Shown: in pieces, positions 34,054 through 42,637 of the stretch
How positions within the stretch are numbered: the stretch's first letter is position 1
How the letters are laid out: every line of letters starts with the position of its first letter
Origin: Neorhizobium galegae
GTDB taxonomy: Bacteria; Pseudomonadota; Alphaproteobacteria; Rhizobiales; Rhizobiaceae
Length of the DNA: 64,000 nt
Assembly (NCBI RefSeq): GCF_021391675.1
Contig: NZ_CP090095.1
Span: 4,439,001-4,503,000 of the forward strand
Direction: 5' to 3'
Translations under genes and position numbers: made by a program
The notes under the pieces: generated by a model
Seen by the model: only the letters and a program-made list of their open reading frames with translations
What the model was told of the DNA's origin: nothing
The model's database searches: none

Positions 34054-34836
34054 ATGTCTTCCACAACGCTCACCACTCTCGCTTCCGCTCTCCTCTCCGG
34101 CTCGGTCAAGGTCGTCGACCTGACGGCGCCGCTCGGGCCGGATACCCCCGTTCTTTACCTGCCGCCGCAGTTCGGCAAGAACACGCCGAAGGTCGCCGTC
34201 CACACGATCTCCGAATACAACGAGGACGGTCCGTTCTGGGCCTGGAACTGGCTGGAACTCGGCGAACACACCGGCACCCATTTCGATGCGCCATGTCATT
34301 GGATCACCGGCAAGGACAAACCGAACAACACGACCGACACTATCCCGCCGCAGAATTTCGTGGCACCGGTCAACGTCATCGACCGTTCCAAGGAAGCCGC
34401 CGAAAACCCGGATTATCTGCTCACTGTCGACAGCATCAAGGAATGGGAAGCCGAGCATGGCGCGATCGAGGCCGGCAGCTGGGTGCTGATGCGCTCCGAC
34501 TGGTACAAGCGCAACGGCTCGACCGAAACCTTCCTGAATGCCGACGAGAACGGCCCGCATTCTCCCGGCCCGACCGCCGAAGCGATCCAATACCTGATTT
34601 CGAAGGACATTGTCGGCTGGGGCCAGGAAACCATCGGCACCGATGCCGGCTCGGCCGGCGGCATGAACCCGCCCTTCCCGGCCCATAACCTCATGCACGG
34701 CGCCGGCAAATACGGCCTTGCATCGCTGTCGAACCTCGACCAGCTGCCGCCGAAGGGCGCCGTGCTGATCGCCGCACCGCTGAAGCTCGTCAAGGGCACC
34801 GGTTCGCCGGTCCGTGCGCTGGCTCTGATCGCCTGA
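34054..34836 (+). CDS. cyclase family protein (kynurenine formamidase / isatin hydrolase fold), paralogue 2
   Basis: 260 residues from ATG 34054. Metal motif GEHTGTHFDAPCHW about residues 70-83, then VLMRSDWYKR, GPHSPGPTAEAI, IGTDAGSAGGMNPPFPAH, and the C-terminal QLPPKGAVLIAAPLKL. Paralogue of the 17723-18514 product, though with clear differences, so the two may handle different amides or lactams. Its link to a MarR gene and a CrtI-like oxidoreductase suggests a catabolic step such as isatin or formylkynurenine hydrolysis. A terminator follows the stop. Confidence 0.88.
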   Translation: MSSTTLTTLASALLSGSVKVVDLTAPLGPDTPVLYLPPQFGKNTPKVAVHTISEYNEDGPFWAWNWLELGEHTGTHFDAPCHWITGKDKPNNTTDTIPPQNFVAPVNVIDRSKEAAENPDYLLTVDSIKEWEAEHGAIEAGSWVLMRSDWYKRNGSTETFLNADENGPHSPGPTAEAIQYLISKDIVGWGQETIGTDAGSAGGMNPPFPAHNLMHGAGKYGLASLSNLDQLPPKGAVLIAAPLKLVKGTGSPVRALALIA

Positions 34837-34844
34837 TCCGATCG

Positions 34845-34876
34845 AAAGGGCCGGACCCGGAAGGTTCCGGCCCTTT
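34845..34876 (+). terminator. hairpin terminator after the second cyclase gene
   Basis: AAAGGGCCGG (34845-34854) pairs perfectly with CCGGCCCTTT (34867-34876); the right arm ends in a T run followed by CCTTATCC. Confidence 0.8.
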
Positions 34877-34902
34877 CCTTATCCAGCAGGAAGACGGGCG
34901 GC

Positions 34903-36492
34903 ATGGCGGATTTCGACTACATCATCGTCGGCAGCGGCATCAACGCACTGGTCGCCGCCGCCATGCTCGGTAAGAAGGGCAAGAAGGTTCTCGTGCTGGA
35001 ACGCAGCGAACGCATCGGCGGCTGCCTGCGCACGGAAGAGATCACCGAGCCGGGCTTTATCCACGACGTGATGGCCACCACCATGGTGCTGTTCCTCACC
35101 TCGCCCGCCTATGGCGCACTCGGCAAGGATCTCGAGGCCCGCGGCCTGGAATTCGCCCATGCCGACCTGCCGACCGGCGTGCTGCGCCCGGACGGTTCTT
35201 CCGTCATCTTCTCAAAAGATCGCCAGCGCAATATCGCGACGTTCGAGGCACTCGCGGCCGGCGACGGCAAGACTTTCGACAAGGAAATGAACGTTCTCGG
35301 CGCCGATGCCGCCTTCCTGTTTTCACTGCTCGGCGGCGCACTCTGGTCCGGCACGACGCTGAAGACAGTCGCCAAACAGGGCTGGGGCATGGGCCTGCGC
35401 CAACTCGCCGCCTGGTTCGGCGATGCGCTGACACCGGCGCGCGGTTATCTCGAAACCACCTACAAATCCGAGGCGGCGCACGCCCTCTGGGCGCCCTGGG
35501 TCCTGCATTGCGGCCTGGCGCCGGAAAGCGCCTATTCGGCCGAAATGCTGAAGGTCATCGGTTTTGCGATCGAGCTCGCCGGCTGCCCGATCGTCAAGGG
35601 CGGCGCGGCCAACCTCGTCGCGGCTTTCGAACGGCTGATCACGGATCAGGGCGGCGCGATCCGCACTGGCGCGGATGTCGAACGTATCCTTCCCGGCCCA
35701 GGCAACAGGGCCGCCGGGGTAAGGCTTGCAAACGGCGAGACGATCGAAGCTGCAGCCGGCGTGGTCTGCTCCACGACGCCGAACCAGATCTATGACCGGC
35801 TGCTGAAGGACTGGCCGCAGCCGGCACCCGCCGAAATCCGGGAAAGCGTCGCCCGCTATCGCTACGGCAAGGGCAATATGCAGATCCACTACGCCCTCTC
35901 CGCACCACCGCGCTGGAGAGGCGATCCGGATCTCGCCAAGGTGGCGCTGCTGCACCTGACATCCGGCCTCGACGGCGTCTCGCGCGCCACCAACGAATGC
36001 GAACGCGGGCTGCTGCCCGCCGAGCCGACCGTCTGCGTCGGCCAGCCCGCCAGCTTCGATCCTTCGCGTGCGCCGGACGGCAAGTCGATACTCTGGCTGC
36101 AGCTTCCCGAAGCGCCGCGTTTCATCAAGGGCGATGCGGCCGGTGAGATCGCCGCACCTGCCGACGGCCGCTGGACCGACGAGCTGCGCGAACTTTATGC
36201 CGACCGCGTCGAGGCTCTGCTTTCCCGCCACATCGGGAATTTTGCCGAGATCAAGCTCGCCCGCCGGGCCTATTCTCCGGCCGATCTGGAGGCGATGAAC
36301 AGGAACCTTGTCGGCGGCGATCCCTATGGCGGCTTCTGCGGGCTCGACCAGTTTTTCCTCTGGCGGCCCTTCAAGTCGTCTGTTAACCACCGCACCCACG
36401 TGCCGGGCCTTTATCATATCGGCGCCTCGACCCATCCGGGACCGGGGCTTGCCGGCGGCTCGGGCTTTCTGCTCGCATCGTCGCTGCGTTGA
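34903..36492 (+). CDS. FAD-dependent oxidoreductase, phytoene-desaturase (CrtI)-like
   Basis: 529 residues. N-terminal dinucleotide motif YIIVGSGINALVAAAMLGKKGKKVLVLER (residues about 6-34) followed by the second CrtI element RIGGCLRTEEITEPGFIHDV. The C-terminal FAD motif is GLYHIGASTHPGPGLAGGSGFLLASSL. The Ser-Ala region between fits the NAD(P)/FAD oxidoreductase group annotated as phytoene dehydrogenase-like, which in bacteria lacking carotenoid clusters usually acts on other substrates. No crtB or crtE is nearby. It could dehydrogenate a ring or side chain in the local pathway. Confidence 0.87.
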   Translation: MADFDYIIVGSGINALVAAAMLGKKGKKVLVLERSERIGGCLRTEEITEPGFIHDVMATTMVLFLTSPAYGALGKDLEARGLEFAHADLPTGVLRPDGSSVIFSKDRQRNIATFEALAAGDGKTFDKEMNVLGADAAFLFSLLGGALWSGTTLKTVAKQGWGMGLRQLAAWFGDALTPARGYLETTYKSEAAHALWAPWVLHCGLAPESAYSAEMLKVIGFAIELAGCPIVKGGAANLVAAFERLITDQGGAIRTGADVERILPGPGNRAAGVRLANGETIEAAAGVVCSTTPNQIYDRLLKDWPQPAPAEIRESVARYRYGKGNMQIHYALSAPPRWRGDPDLAKVALLHLTSGLDGVSRATNECERGLLPAEPTVCVGQPASFDPSRAPDGKSILWLQLPEAPRFIKGDAAGEIAAPADGRWTDELRELYADRVEALLSRHIGNFAEIKLARRAYSPADLEAMNRNLVGGDPYGGFCGLDQFFLWRPFKSSVNHRTHVPGLYHIGASTHPGPGLAGGSGFLLASSLR

Positions 36493-36512
36493 AGCGAGGC
36501 GGCTTAGGAGAG

Positions 36513-37031
36513 ATGGATTTCATGGCAGAACGGTTTTCAGGCGTGGTGCTGCGCTGGCATCAGGAGGGCGATCAGGAAAATCGGCCGACCATGGGCGAGA
36601 TCGGCCTCAATCACTTCGCACCCTACCTGATGAACCGCATCATCTCCCGCTGGAACTCCAACATGGCGGAGGAACTGCGCGAATACGACTTGTCGACCGC
36701 CAAGATGCGCACACTCGCGGTCCTTAGCGTCTCTGCTTCGCTCACCATCAACGAGCTTTCCGTGTTCGCGGTCATCGAACAGTCGACCATGAGCCGCACG
36801 CTCGATTCCCTCGAGGACCAGGGTTACATCCGCCGCACGCCCCGTGCCGAGGACATGCGCATCCGCGATGTGACGATCACCGAGGAAGGCCGCGCCGCCT
36901 TTGGGCGCTTCTGGCCGACCATGTACGATTCACTGCTGCGGATGTTCGACGGCATCGACGAGGAGGAATACCGCGCCTTCACGGGCACGCTTCACAAGAT
37001 CCTCCTCAACATCCGCAAGCACGAGATCTGA
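36513..37031 (+). CDS. MarR family transcriptional regulator
   Basis: 172 residues if translation begins at ATG 36513; ATG 36522 is also possible, and the upstream TTG is unlikely. MarR winged helix about 45-125: MRTLAVLSVSASLTINELSVFAVIEQSTMSRTLDSLEDQGYIRR, wing EDMRIRDVTITEEG, and C-terminal dimer helix (LLRMFDGIDEEEYRAFTGTLHKILLNI). It lies 20 nt after the CrtI-like gene and is probably co-transcribed. It is convergent with atvA. It has no palindrome of its own nearby and is a candidate regulator for the recurrent motif. Confidence 0.9.
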   Translation: MDFMAERFSGVVLRWHQEGDQENRPTMGEIGLNHFAPYLMNRIISRWNSNMAEELREYDLSTAKMRTLAVLSVSASLTINELSVFAVIEQSTMSRTLDSLEDQGYIRRTPRAEDMRIRDVTITEEGRAAFGRFWPTMYDSLLRMFDGIDEEEYRAFTGTLHKILLNIRKHEI

Positions 37032-37036
37032 TCGAT

Positions 37037-38407
37037 CTATTTCGTCAGCCGTGTCTGAAGGCTGTCGCGGATGCGCTTGCCGAGCGCCTGGTAGTTCTCG
37101 TCGAAATGATGTCCGCCCTCGATCGGCACGACTTCGACGCCCTTGTCCTTCAAGGTCGGGCAAGGGTCGTCGTCCTCATCGGTGCCGTAGACGCATTGGA
37201 TGAGCTTCGGATCGATCTTGACGATATCGGTCATCGGATCGCCGCCCTTGCCGTCGCCTGAGACGCCAAGCCAGCCGGTCACGGAAATCTCGTAGTCCAC
37301 TTCATGCGACAGGCCGAGCAGCGTGATCTGCTTGACGCGAGCCCGGTCTGCGTCCGGCAGGAGGTTGTAGGTGGCGGGCAGCACATCCGCGCCGAACGAA
37401 TAACCGACCAGCAACACGTTCTGAACGCCCCATTGCCGGCGATAATGTTCGATGATCTTCGCCAAGTCGTCCGCCGTCGCTTGGGGGCTGCGCTCGGACC
37501 AGAAATACCGCAGCGAATCCAGCCCTATCGTCGGAATCCCCTGGGATTGCAGATAGCCCCCCACTTCGCTGTCGAGGTCGCGCCACCCGCCATCGCCGGA
37601 AAAGATCACCGCCATCGTGTTCATGGCCGGCTTGGCTTGAAGCACGTTCAGCGGCAGGTCGAGCGGCTGGTTGGTCCGGCCGGCAGCCGCGATGCGGGTG
37701 GCCAGCACTTGTGACAGCGCCACATCCGGCGCCTCACCGGAGTTGATCAGCTCGACCTCCTGATGATCCTGTTTCAGGCGCTGTCCATGCGCCTTGCCCG
37801 CCGCATCGGCAGAAGGCGTGGAAACGATCGTCACCGCCGCCGGTACTGCGCCGTCGTCAAAACCATAGACCGTGCGATCGCCGACCTTCTGTTTGGATGC
37901 CGGCGTGCAGAGCTCCTTGGCGAGCGGGATGCCGGCCAGCGGATCGACGGCAATCGCCTCCTCGATCGTCGCGTTCGGGCTCTGGGAGATCATCGCCAGC
38001 GCCAACGCGCCGCCTTCTCCGATGCCGGCGACGATCGGGTGGCGGTATTGCGGATTGCCGATCCGTCGCTGCACCTGCTGGGAGACGTCCTCGATATCGG
38101 AAACCATATAGATGCAGTCGCCGTCGTCGGTGGCCAGCGACTTGATGTAGGAGGGGAAATCGATGCCGACCACGGCGGCACCGGCGGCGAGCAGCTTCTG
38201 CGCCTCCGTGTCCTCCCGAGCCCCCCAGCCCTGCCCGCCTGAAATCAGGAAGACGATGCCTTCAAGTTCGCTGCCATTGTTCGGCACGAGGATGCGCGGC
38301 TGCGGGATAAGGCCCGTATGGTAATCCTGCTGATCCTGGGCAGCCGCCATCGGGACACCGAACAGCAGCGCTGCAAACACGATAGCAAGAAAACGCAGAT
38401 ACATCAT
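37037..38407 (-). CDS. atvA: AcvB/VirJ family lysyl-phosphatidylglycerol hydrolase, periplasmic
   Basis: 456 residues with a signal peptide (MMYLRFLAIVFAALL to about AAAQ). Two related alpha/beta-hydrolase-like halves: the N-terminal half has GIGEGGALALAM, the C-terminal VirJ-like half has VLLVGYSFGADVLPATYN with the nucleophile Ser, and EGGHHFDENY near the end with a conserved His. Agrobacterium AcvB is known to hydrolyse lysyl-phosphatidylglycerol, and Rhizobium tropici atvA is co-transcribed with lpiA. Here it overlaps the lpiA stop by 4 nt, the same arrangement. It probably balances cationic lipid levels in the envelope under acid or peptide stress. Confidence 0.93.
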   Translation of the reverse strand: MMYLRFLAIVFAALLFGVPMAAAQDQQDYHTGLIPQPRILVPNNGSELEGIVFLISGGQGWGAREDTEAQKLLAAGAAVVGIDFPSYIKSLATDDGDCIYMVSDIEDVSQQVQRRIGNPQYRHPIVAGIGEGGALALAMISQSPNATIEEAIAVDPLAGIPLAKELCTPASKQKVGDRTVYGFDDGAVPAAVTIVSTPSADAAGKAHGQRLKQDHQEVELINSGEAPDVALSQVLATRIAAAGRTNQPLDLPLNVLQAKPAMNTMAVIFSGDGGWRDLDSEVGGYLQSQGIPTIGLDSLRYFWSERSPQATADDLAKIIEHYRRQWGVQNVLLVGYSFGADVLPATYNLLPDADRARVKQITLLGLSHEVDYEISVTGWLGVSGDGKGGDPMTDIVKIDPKLIQCVYGTDEDDDPCPTLKDKGVEVVPIEGGHHFDENYQALGKRIRDSLQTRLTK

Positions 38408-40986
38408 TTACCAACCACTCCCCTCAAGCCGCCGCCGATCAGAAGCGTTGCGTCCATCATCACGATGGCGGGGCTGACGCCCCCTGCCACAGCCAGATAA
38501 CGGGGCTCCCAGGCGGGATGAAACTTCGACTTGAAAGCCTTCAACCCTTTGAAATTGTAGAACCGTTCACCGTGCTCGAAAACAACGCTGCCGATCCTGT
38601 CCCAGGCGAGTGCCGCCTCCCGCGTGGACATGCCGGAAAGCGGCGCCATGCCGAGATTGAAATGTCCATAACCGGCATCGCGAAGATAATCCATAATCTT
38701 CACGAACAGGAAATCCATAGAGCCTTTCGGCGCATCCGGCATGAAGCGCATCAGATCGACGGTGCCTTCGTGTTTCGTGTCGGTGAGCGACAGCGTCGCG
38801 AAGGCAACGATGTGGTCCTCCTTCTTGAGCACCGCAACCGGCTGGGCACTGACATAGTCATCCCGGAAAGCGCCGAGCGAAAAGGTCTTCTCGCGCGTGT
38901 TGTGGTCTTCGAGCCAGGCATCCGACACGCGCCGCAATTCCTCGATATGCGCCATCACATCCGGCTGGTCGATGACGGAAAACTCCAGCCCCTCGCGTGC
39001 ACCTTTGTTGACGGCCTGACGAAGCCCGGCCAGCCGGCCGCCCTTGAGGTCGAAGCTGGACAGGTCGACGATCGCCAATTCGCCGAGCTTGAAGGCCCTG
39101 AGGCCTGCATCGGCGCAATGCGAAAGGAGGCTGGGCGAAATCTGATAGAGCACGGCGCGGCCGCCTCGAGCACGGGCTTCCTCGACGAAACGCCAGACGA
39201 GATCCGCTGTCTCCTCCTGCGGTCCGACCGGATCGAAAAGCGCGATCCAGGAGCGGCCCTGGATGCCGTACATGATGAAGGCATTGCCGCTCTCGGAGAA
39301 CATCAGCCGCTTGTCGCCCATCCGGACGAGGTTGGCGTCGGCATTGTCCTGGGCCATGACGAGCTGGATCGCCCGATCGAGATCGTCCGCCGTGGACAGT
39401 GCCGAACGTCGGGCCGCCGGCCGCAATAGGCTGAACACCGAGATCGTCGCCGCAAAAATCGCAAGGCCAAGGACCGCGCGCAGTCCGCGCGGCGCTTCCT
39501 CGGAAAATTCGAACTGCCACCAGAGTTCGCGGCTGTAATCCACTTCGCGATAGACGAAGAGCAGCACCGTGATCGCCGCAGCCACGACGATGAACATGGC
39601 GGCGATCCAGCTCGGCGTCAGCACCTGACCGAACAGCGACGCCCGGCGTTTGAACTGCTTGGCACTGAGGAACAGGCTGACCAGCAGGATGATCAGGAAC
39701 GTCGCCTCGAAAAGCGCGATCGCCCGCATGAAGGCGAAAACCAGCGCCAGAGAGGTGCAGACCATGGCGGTCCACCACGCCCCGTCCAGCCGCTGGCCGA
39801 TGCCGCGCGCCGCGACGAACAGCAGGAGGCCGAGAATGCTGGAAAGGAAATGCGCGCCCTCGAACACCGGCAGCGGCAGGTAGTTGCCAAGAAAATTGAT
39901 GTCGGAATCCGGCGTCGGCGTCACGCTCGAGAAGATCAGCATTGCGCCGGCGATCATCGAGAAGGTCGCCAGAAGCGGCGGCGCGAGGCGGAATTCAAGC
40001 TTTCGAAGCGTCGATGCAATGGGGTGATGGGCAAGTTGGCGAATTTCGACACCAATCACCACCAGCGTGGCGATGAGCAGCGGCAGGACATGATAGATGA
40101 CGCGGTACAGGACGAGGCTGCCGAGCACTTCATCGAGGCTGACCGTGTTGCCGAGTGCCGCGACGATCACCGTCTCGAAGACGCCGAGGCCGGCAGGTAC
40201 ATGGCTGAGGACACCCAGGCCGACGGCGGTTGCATAGATCGCCAGGAAGGACGGCCAGCCGATTTCCGTCTGCGGCAGAAGCACGTAGAGGACGGAGGCG
40301 GAGGCGGCGACATCAAGCGCCGTGATAAGGAATTGCTGCGAGGACGTACGGCTGTCCGGCAGGCGGATGCTCAAGCGTCCGACGGATACCGTCCGTCCGC
40401 CTCGCCCGAGGATCAGAAGAGCGATGAGCACGAGGATGATCATGATCGCGCCGGCGCGAACCCAGGTGCCGTCGATGTCGAGGATTGCTCCTATCCTCGG
40501 TGCCGTGACCAGCGACGCGAGCGCGGTGACTGCCAGAAGCCCGATGCCGAAGGCGAGCGTCACAAATGCGATGACACGACCGATATCGTCGGGCGAAAGC
40601 CCCAGGCGCGAATAGGCGCGGAACCGGATCGCTCCGCCGCTGAGGGCTCCGAAACCGGCCGTGTTGCCGACCGCATAGGCGCTGAAGGCCGTTATCGCGA
40701 CAGGCACGAAAGGCAGCGTCCGGCCGATATAGGTAATCGCGTTGATGTCATATCCGACCAGCGCCGCGAAACTCAGTGCCGTGAAGAAAACCGCAAGCCC
40801 GATCGAAGACCAACGCGTATTGCCGAGCGCCTCGATGACGTCGTCGTAGCTGACCTCGTTGGTGAGGTTGTAGATGGCAAATGTCGTGAACGCAAAAACC
40901 GCCAGCGCCGCCAAGGCGATGAGGTAAGGACGGTACGTCTCAAGGATGTCTCGAAAGCGACTTGGCTGACGAACCGTGGATTCCAT
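38404..40986 (-). CDS. lpiA: bifunctional lysylphosphatidylglycerol flippase/synthetase (MprF/LpiA)
   Basis: 860 residues, full length for MprF. Residues about 15-520 are membrane helices: an N-terminal flippase domain (GNTAGFGALSGGAIRFRAYSRLGLS is a conserved loop) and further helices. Residues about 545-850 form the cytoplasmic DUF2156 domain that moves lysine from Lys-tRNA to phosphatidylglycerol (MGDKRLMFSESGNAFIMYGIQGRSW; DLMRFMPDAPKGSMDFLFVKIMDYLRDAGYGHFNLGMAPL). It gives resistance to cationic peptides and acid. It forms an operon with atvA. The upstream iorB terminator isolates it from the catabolic genes. Confidence 0.95.
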   Translation of the reverse strand: MESTVRQPSRFRDILETYRPYLIALAALAVFAFTTFAIYNLTNEVSYDDVIEALGNTRWSSIGLAVFFTALSFAALVGYDINAITYIGRTLPFVPVAITAFSAYAVGNTAGFGALSGGAIRFRAYSRLGLSPDDIGRVIAFVTLAFGIGLLAVTALASLVTAPRIGAILDIDGTWVRAGAIMIILVLIALLILGRGGRTVSVGRLSIRLPDSRTSSQQFLITALDVAASASVLYVLLPQTEIGWPSFLAIYATAVGLGVLSHVPAGLGVFETVIVAALGNTVSLDEVLGSLVLYRVIYHVLPLLIATLVVIGVEIRQLAHHPIASTLRKLEFRLAPPLLATFSMIAGAMLIFSSVTPTPDSDINFLGNYLPLPVFEGAHFLSSILGLLLFVAARGIGQRLDGAWWTAMVCTSLALVFAFMRAIALFEATFLIILLVSLFLSAKQFKRRASLFGQVLTPSWIAAMFIVVAAAITVLLFVYREVDYSRELWWQFEFSEEAPRGLRAVLGLAIFAATISVFSLLRPAARRSALSTADDLDRAIQLVMAQDNADANLVRMGDKRLMFSESGNAFIMYGIQGRSWIALFDPVGPQEETADLVWRFVEEARARGGRAVLYQISPSLLSHCADAGLRAFKLGELAIVDLSSFDLKGGRLAGLRQAVNKGAREGLEFSVIDQPDVMAHIEELRRVSDAWLEDHNTREKTFSLGAFRDDYVSAQPVAVLKKEDHIVAFATLSLTDTKHEGTVDLMRFMPDAPKGSMDFLFVKIMDYLRDAGYGHFNLGMAPLSGMSTREAALAWDRIGSVVFEHGERFYNFKGLKAFKSKFHPAWEPRYLAVAGGVSPAIVMMDATLLIGGGLRGVVGK

Positions 40987-41004
40987 GTGGGCTGCCGGTG
41001 CTGG

Positions 41005-41037
41005 AAAAATTACGCATCTAGAGTTTGGTCAGATGCG
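41005..41037 (-). terminator. Rho-independent terminator after iorB
   Basis: CGCATCT (41013-41019) pairs with AGATGCG (41031-41037); on the reverse strand it is followed by TAATTTTTCC. It lies between the iorB stop and the lpiA start. Confidence 0.75.
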
Positions 41038-41086
41038 CAGCAAAAGCAACGGGATCGCGGCTATAATGTGTCTGTATGCTTAAAAC

Positions 41087-42634
41087 CTAAAGCGTGGACA
41101 CGGTCTTCAGCGCCCCGTCCAGCGCAATTCCGCTTTCGTCCAGGAGTGCCGCTTGGCGCAGGCGCTTCATCCAGGCCGCACCGTCGTCGCGGTCCGCCAA
41201 GGTCGTCAGCGCCGACATCACCCGGTCGAACTTCGAGAGCCCGCGCGCATGGGTATCGGAATAGCCCTTCACCAGCCGGCGATTGTTGATCACTTCCACT
41301 GCGAGATCATAGTTCCGGGGGAGCAGCGAGGTTGCCGCGTCGAGCCAGGCTTCGCGATGCTCGGTTTCGCGTGAGTGACGCAGCGTGCCGCGACGGGTAC
41401 GGCGCAAGGCTGCCAGCGTGTAGAGCGTCAGAAACCAGAACAGCGTGCCGGTCTGCACTCGGCGGCCCTTGTTGATGCGGCGGTCGAGCCAGGCGAAAAC
41501 CTTCGGGCGGTTTTCGACCCAGAGACCGAGCCGCTTCGGCATGGTCCCAACGACCTCTTCCATGCGCGGATGCATGTATTCGGTCATGTAGAGGATCTGA
41601 TCCTGCTTCACGCCGACTTCCTTGGCGACGCGGTCGAACCGGGTGCCGCGAGTCTTGAGATCCGCGACGCGGATCACGTCGTCGTAGGCCATGGCGACGG
41701 CGACGTATTTAGCGGACTGGACGGTGAAGGCATAGTCGCGATCCTCGCCGCCATTGGCACGGTCGAGCACATGAAGTTTGCCGACCCGATCGAGATATTC
41801 GCTGGCATAGGCCGGATCCTGGAAATCCGTGAGCTTCTTGACCCCGGCAAACAGCAGCGGCCAGGCGACCTCGGGGAATTCGGCGCGCATGCGATGCACC
41901 AGCCGATCGAGGTCCGGATGGCCGGCGGTTTCCGGCATCACGTCGAAACGCTTCGGCGCCGAGGCGGTGACTTCGTCCCGCGGCTTGGCCTTGGTGCGTT
42001 CATAGGCAGCATTGAAGGCACGCAGGCTGGGCTCGACGCCCTTGCCGCCGCCGCGAATGGTCGCCTCGAAAGCTTCCTTCGGGAAAGGCAGCACGTCGGC
42101 CGCGGCAAGTGCGCCGAACATCGAGGCAGAAATCACGCTGCCGTTTTTCGTTGCCAGCGTATCCATATCGAAGGCGATGGTGCGTCTGGCGGCGAAGTCG
42201 GTCGCGCCGACCACCACCGTCGGATCGCCGATACCGTCGCCCGGCTTCTCTTTCTCGCCGACCGCGAAGGAACGATGCGTCGAGGCGATCAGCGTGGTCT
42301 TGTCCGGCGTGACGAGCCCGCGCAGCACGGAGCGGCCGGCTTCCATCAACTCGGCGGCAAGCACGACATCCACATCGCCCGGCGTCGGCATCAGCGAAAA
42401 GATCGGCGATACGCCGTCGCGGGCCGGCAGCATCTCGATGTAGTAGATCGTCGCACCCGTGCGCTGGGCGACACCCGGCACCGAGGTCGACTGCGCCATC
42501 CAGCCCTGTTCTTCGGCAAGGCCAACGATCCAGTCGGCGAGCACGCCGCCGCCCTGGCCGCCCATGGCCATGATGGCAAGCGCCAGCGGCTTGTCGGAAG
42601 CGTAGAGCGCCTTGAGGTTCACGGTCTCGTTCAT
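41087..42634 (-). CDS. indolepyruvate:ferredoxin oxidoreductase beta subunit-like protein with DUF6537-type extension
   Basis: 515 residues, much longer than classic IorB (about 190). The N-terminal third is the pyruvate-ferredoxin oxidoreductase gamma-type domain (IMAMGGQGGGVLADWIVGLAEEQG; STSVPGVAQRTGATIYYIE). The rest matches the extension found in alphaproteobacterial indolepyruvate oxidoreductases (LTDFQDPAYASEYLDRV; VKQDQILYMTEYMHPRMEEV). With the alpha subunit it would decarboxylate indolepyruvate or another aryl-pyruvate to the CoA ester, passing electrons to ferredoxin. It starts 3 nt after the alpha-subunit stop. No ferredoxin gene is adjacent. Confidence 0.88.
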   Translation of the reverse strand: MNETVNLKALYASDKPLALAIMAMGGQGGGVLADWIVGLAEEQGWMAQSTSVPGVAQRTGATIYYIEMLPARDGVSPIFSLMPTPGDVDVVLAAELMEAGRSVLRGLVTPDKTTLIASTHRSFAVGEKEKPGDGIGDPTVVVGATDFAARRTIAFDMDTLATKNGSVISASMFGALAAADVLPFPKEAFEATIRGGGKGVEPSLRAFNAAYERTKAKPRDEVTASAPKRFDVMPETAGHPDLDRLVHRMRAEFPEVAWPLLFAGVKKLTDFQDPAYASEYLDRVGKLHVLDRANGGEDRDYAFTVQSAKYVAVAMAYDDVIRVADLKTRGTRFDRVAKEVGVKQDQILYMTEYMHPRMEEVVGTMPKRLGLWVENRPKVFAWLDRRINKGRRVQTGTLFWFLTLYTLAALRRTRRGTLRHSRETEHREAWLDAATSLLPRNYDLAVEVINNRRLVKGYSDTHARGLSKFDRVMSALTTLADRDDGAAWMKRLRQAALLDESGIALDGALKTVSTL

Positions 42635-42637
42635 CGA

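Noticed and set aside
39850..41289. Long open frame antisense to lpiA and the iorB end
   Set aside because: Low-complexity charged translation with no recognisable domain, spanning a terminator and two genes on the other strand.
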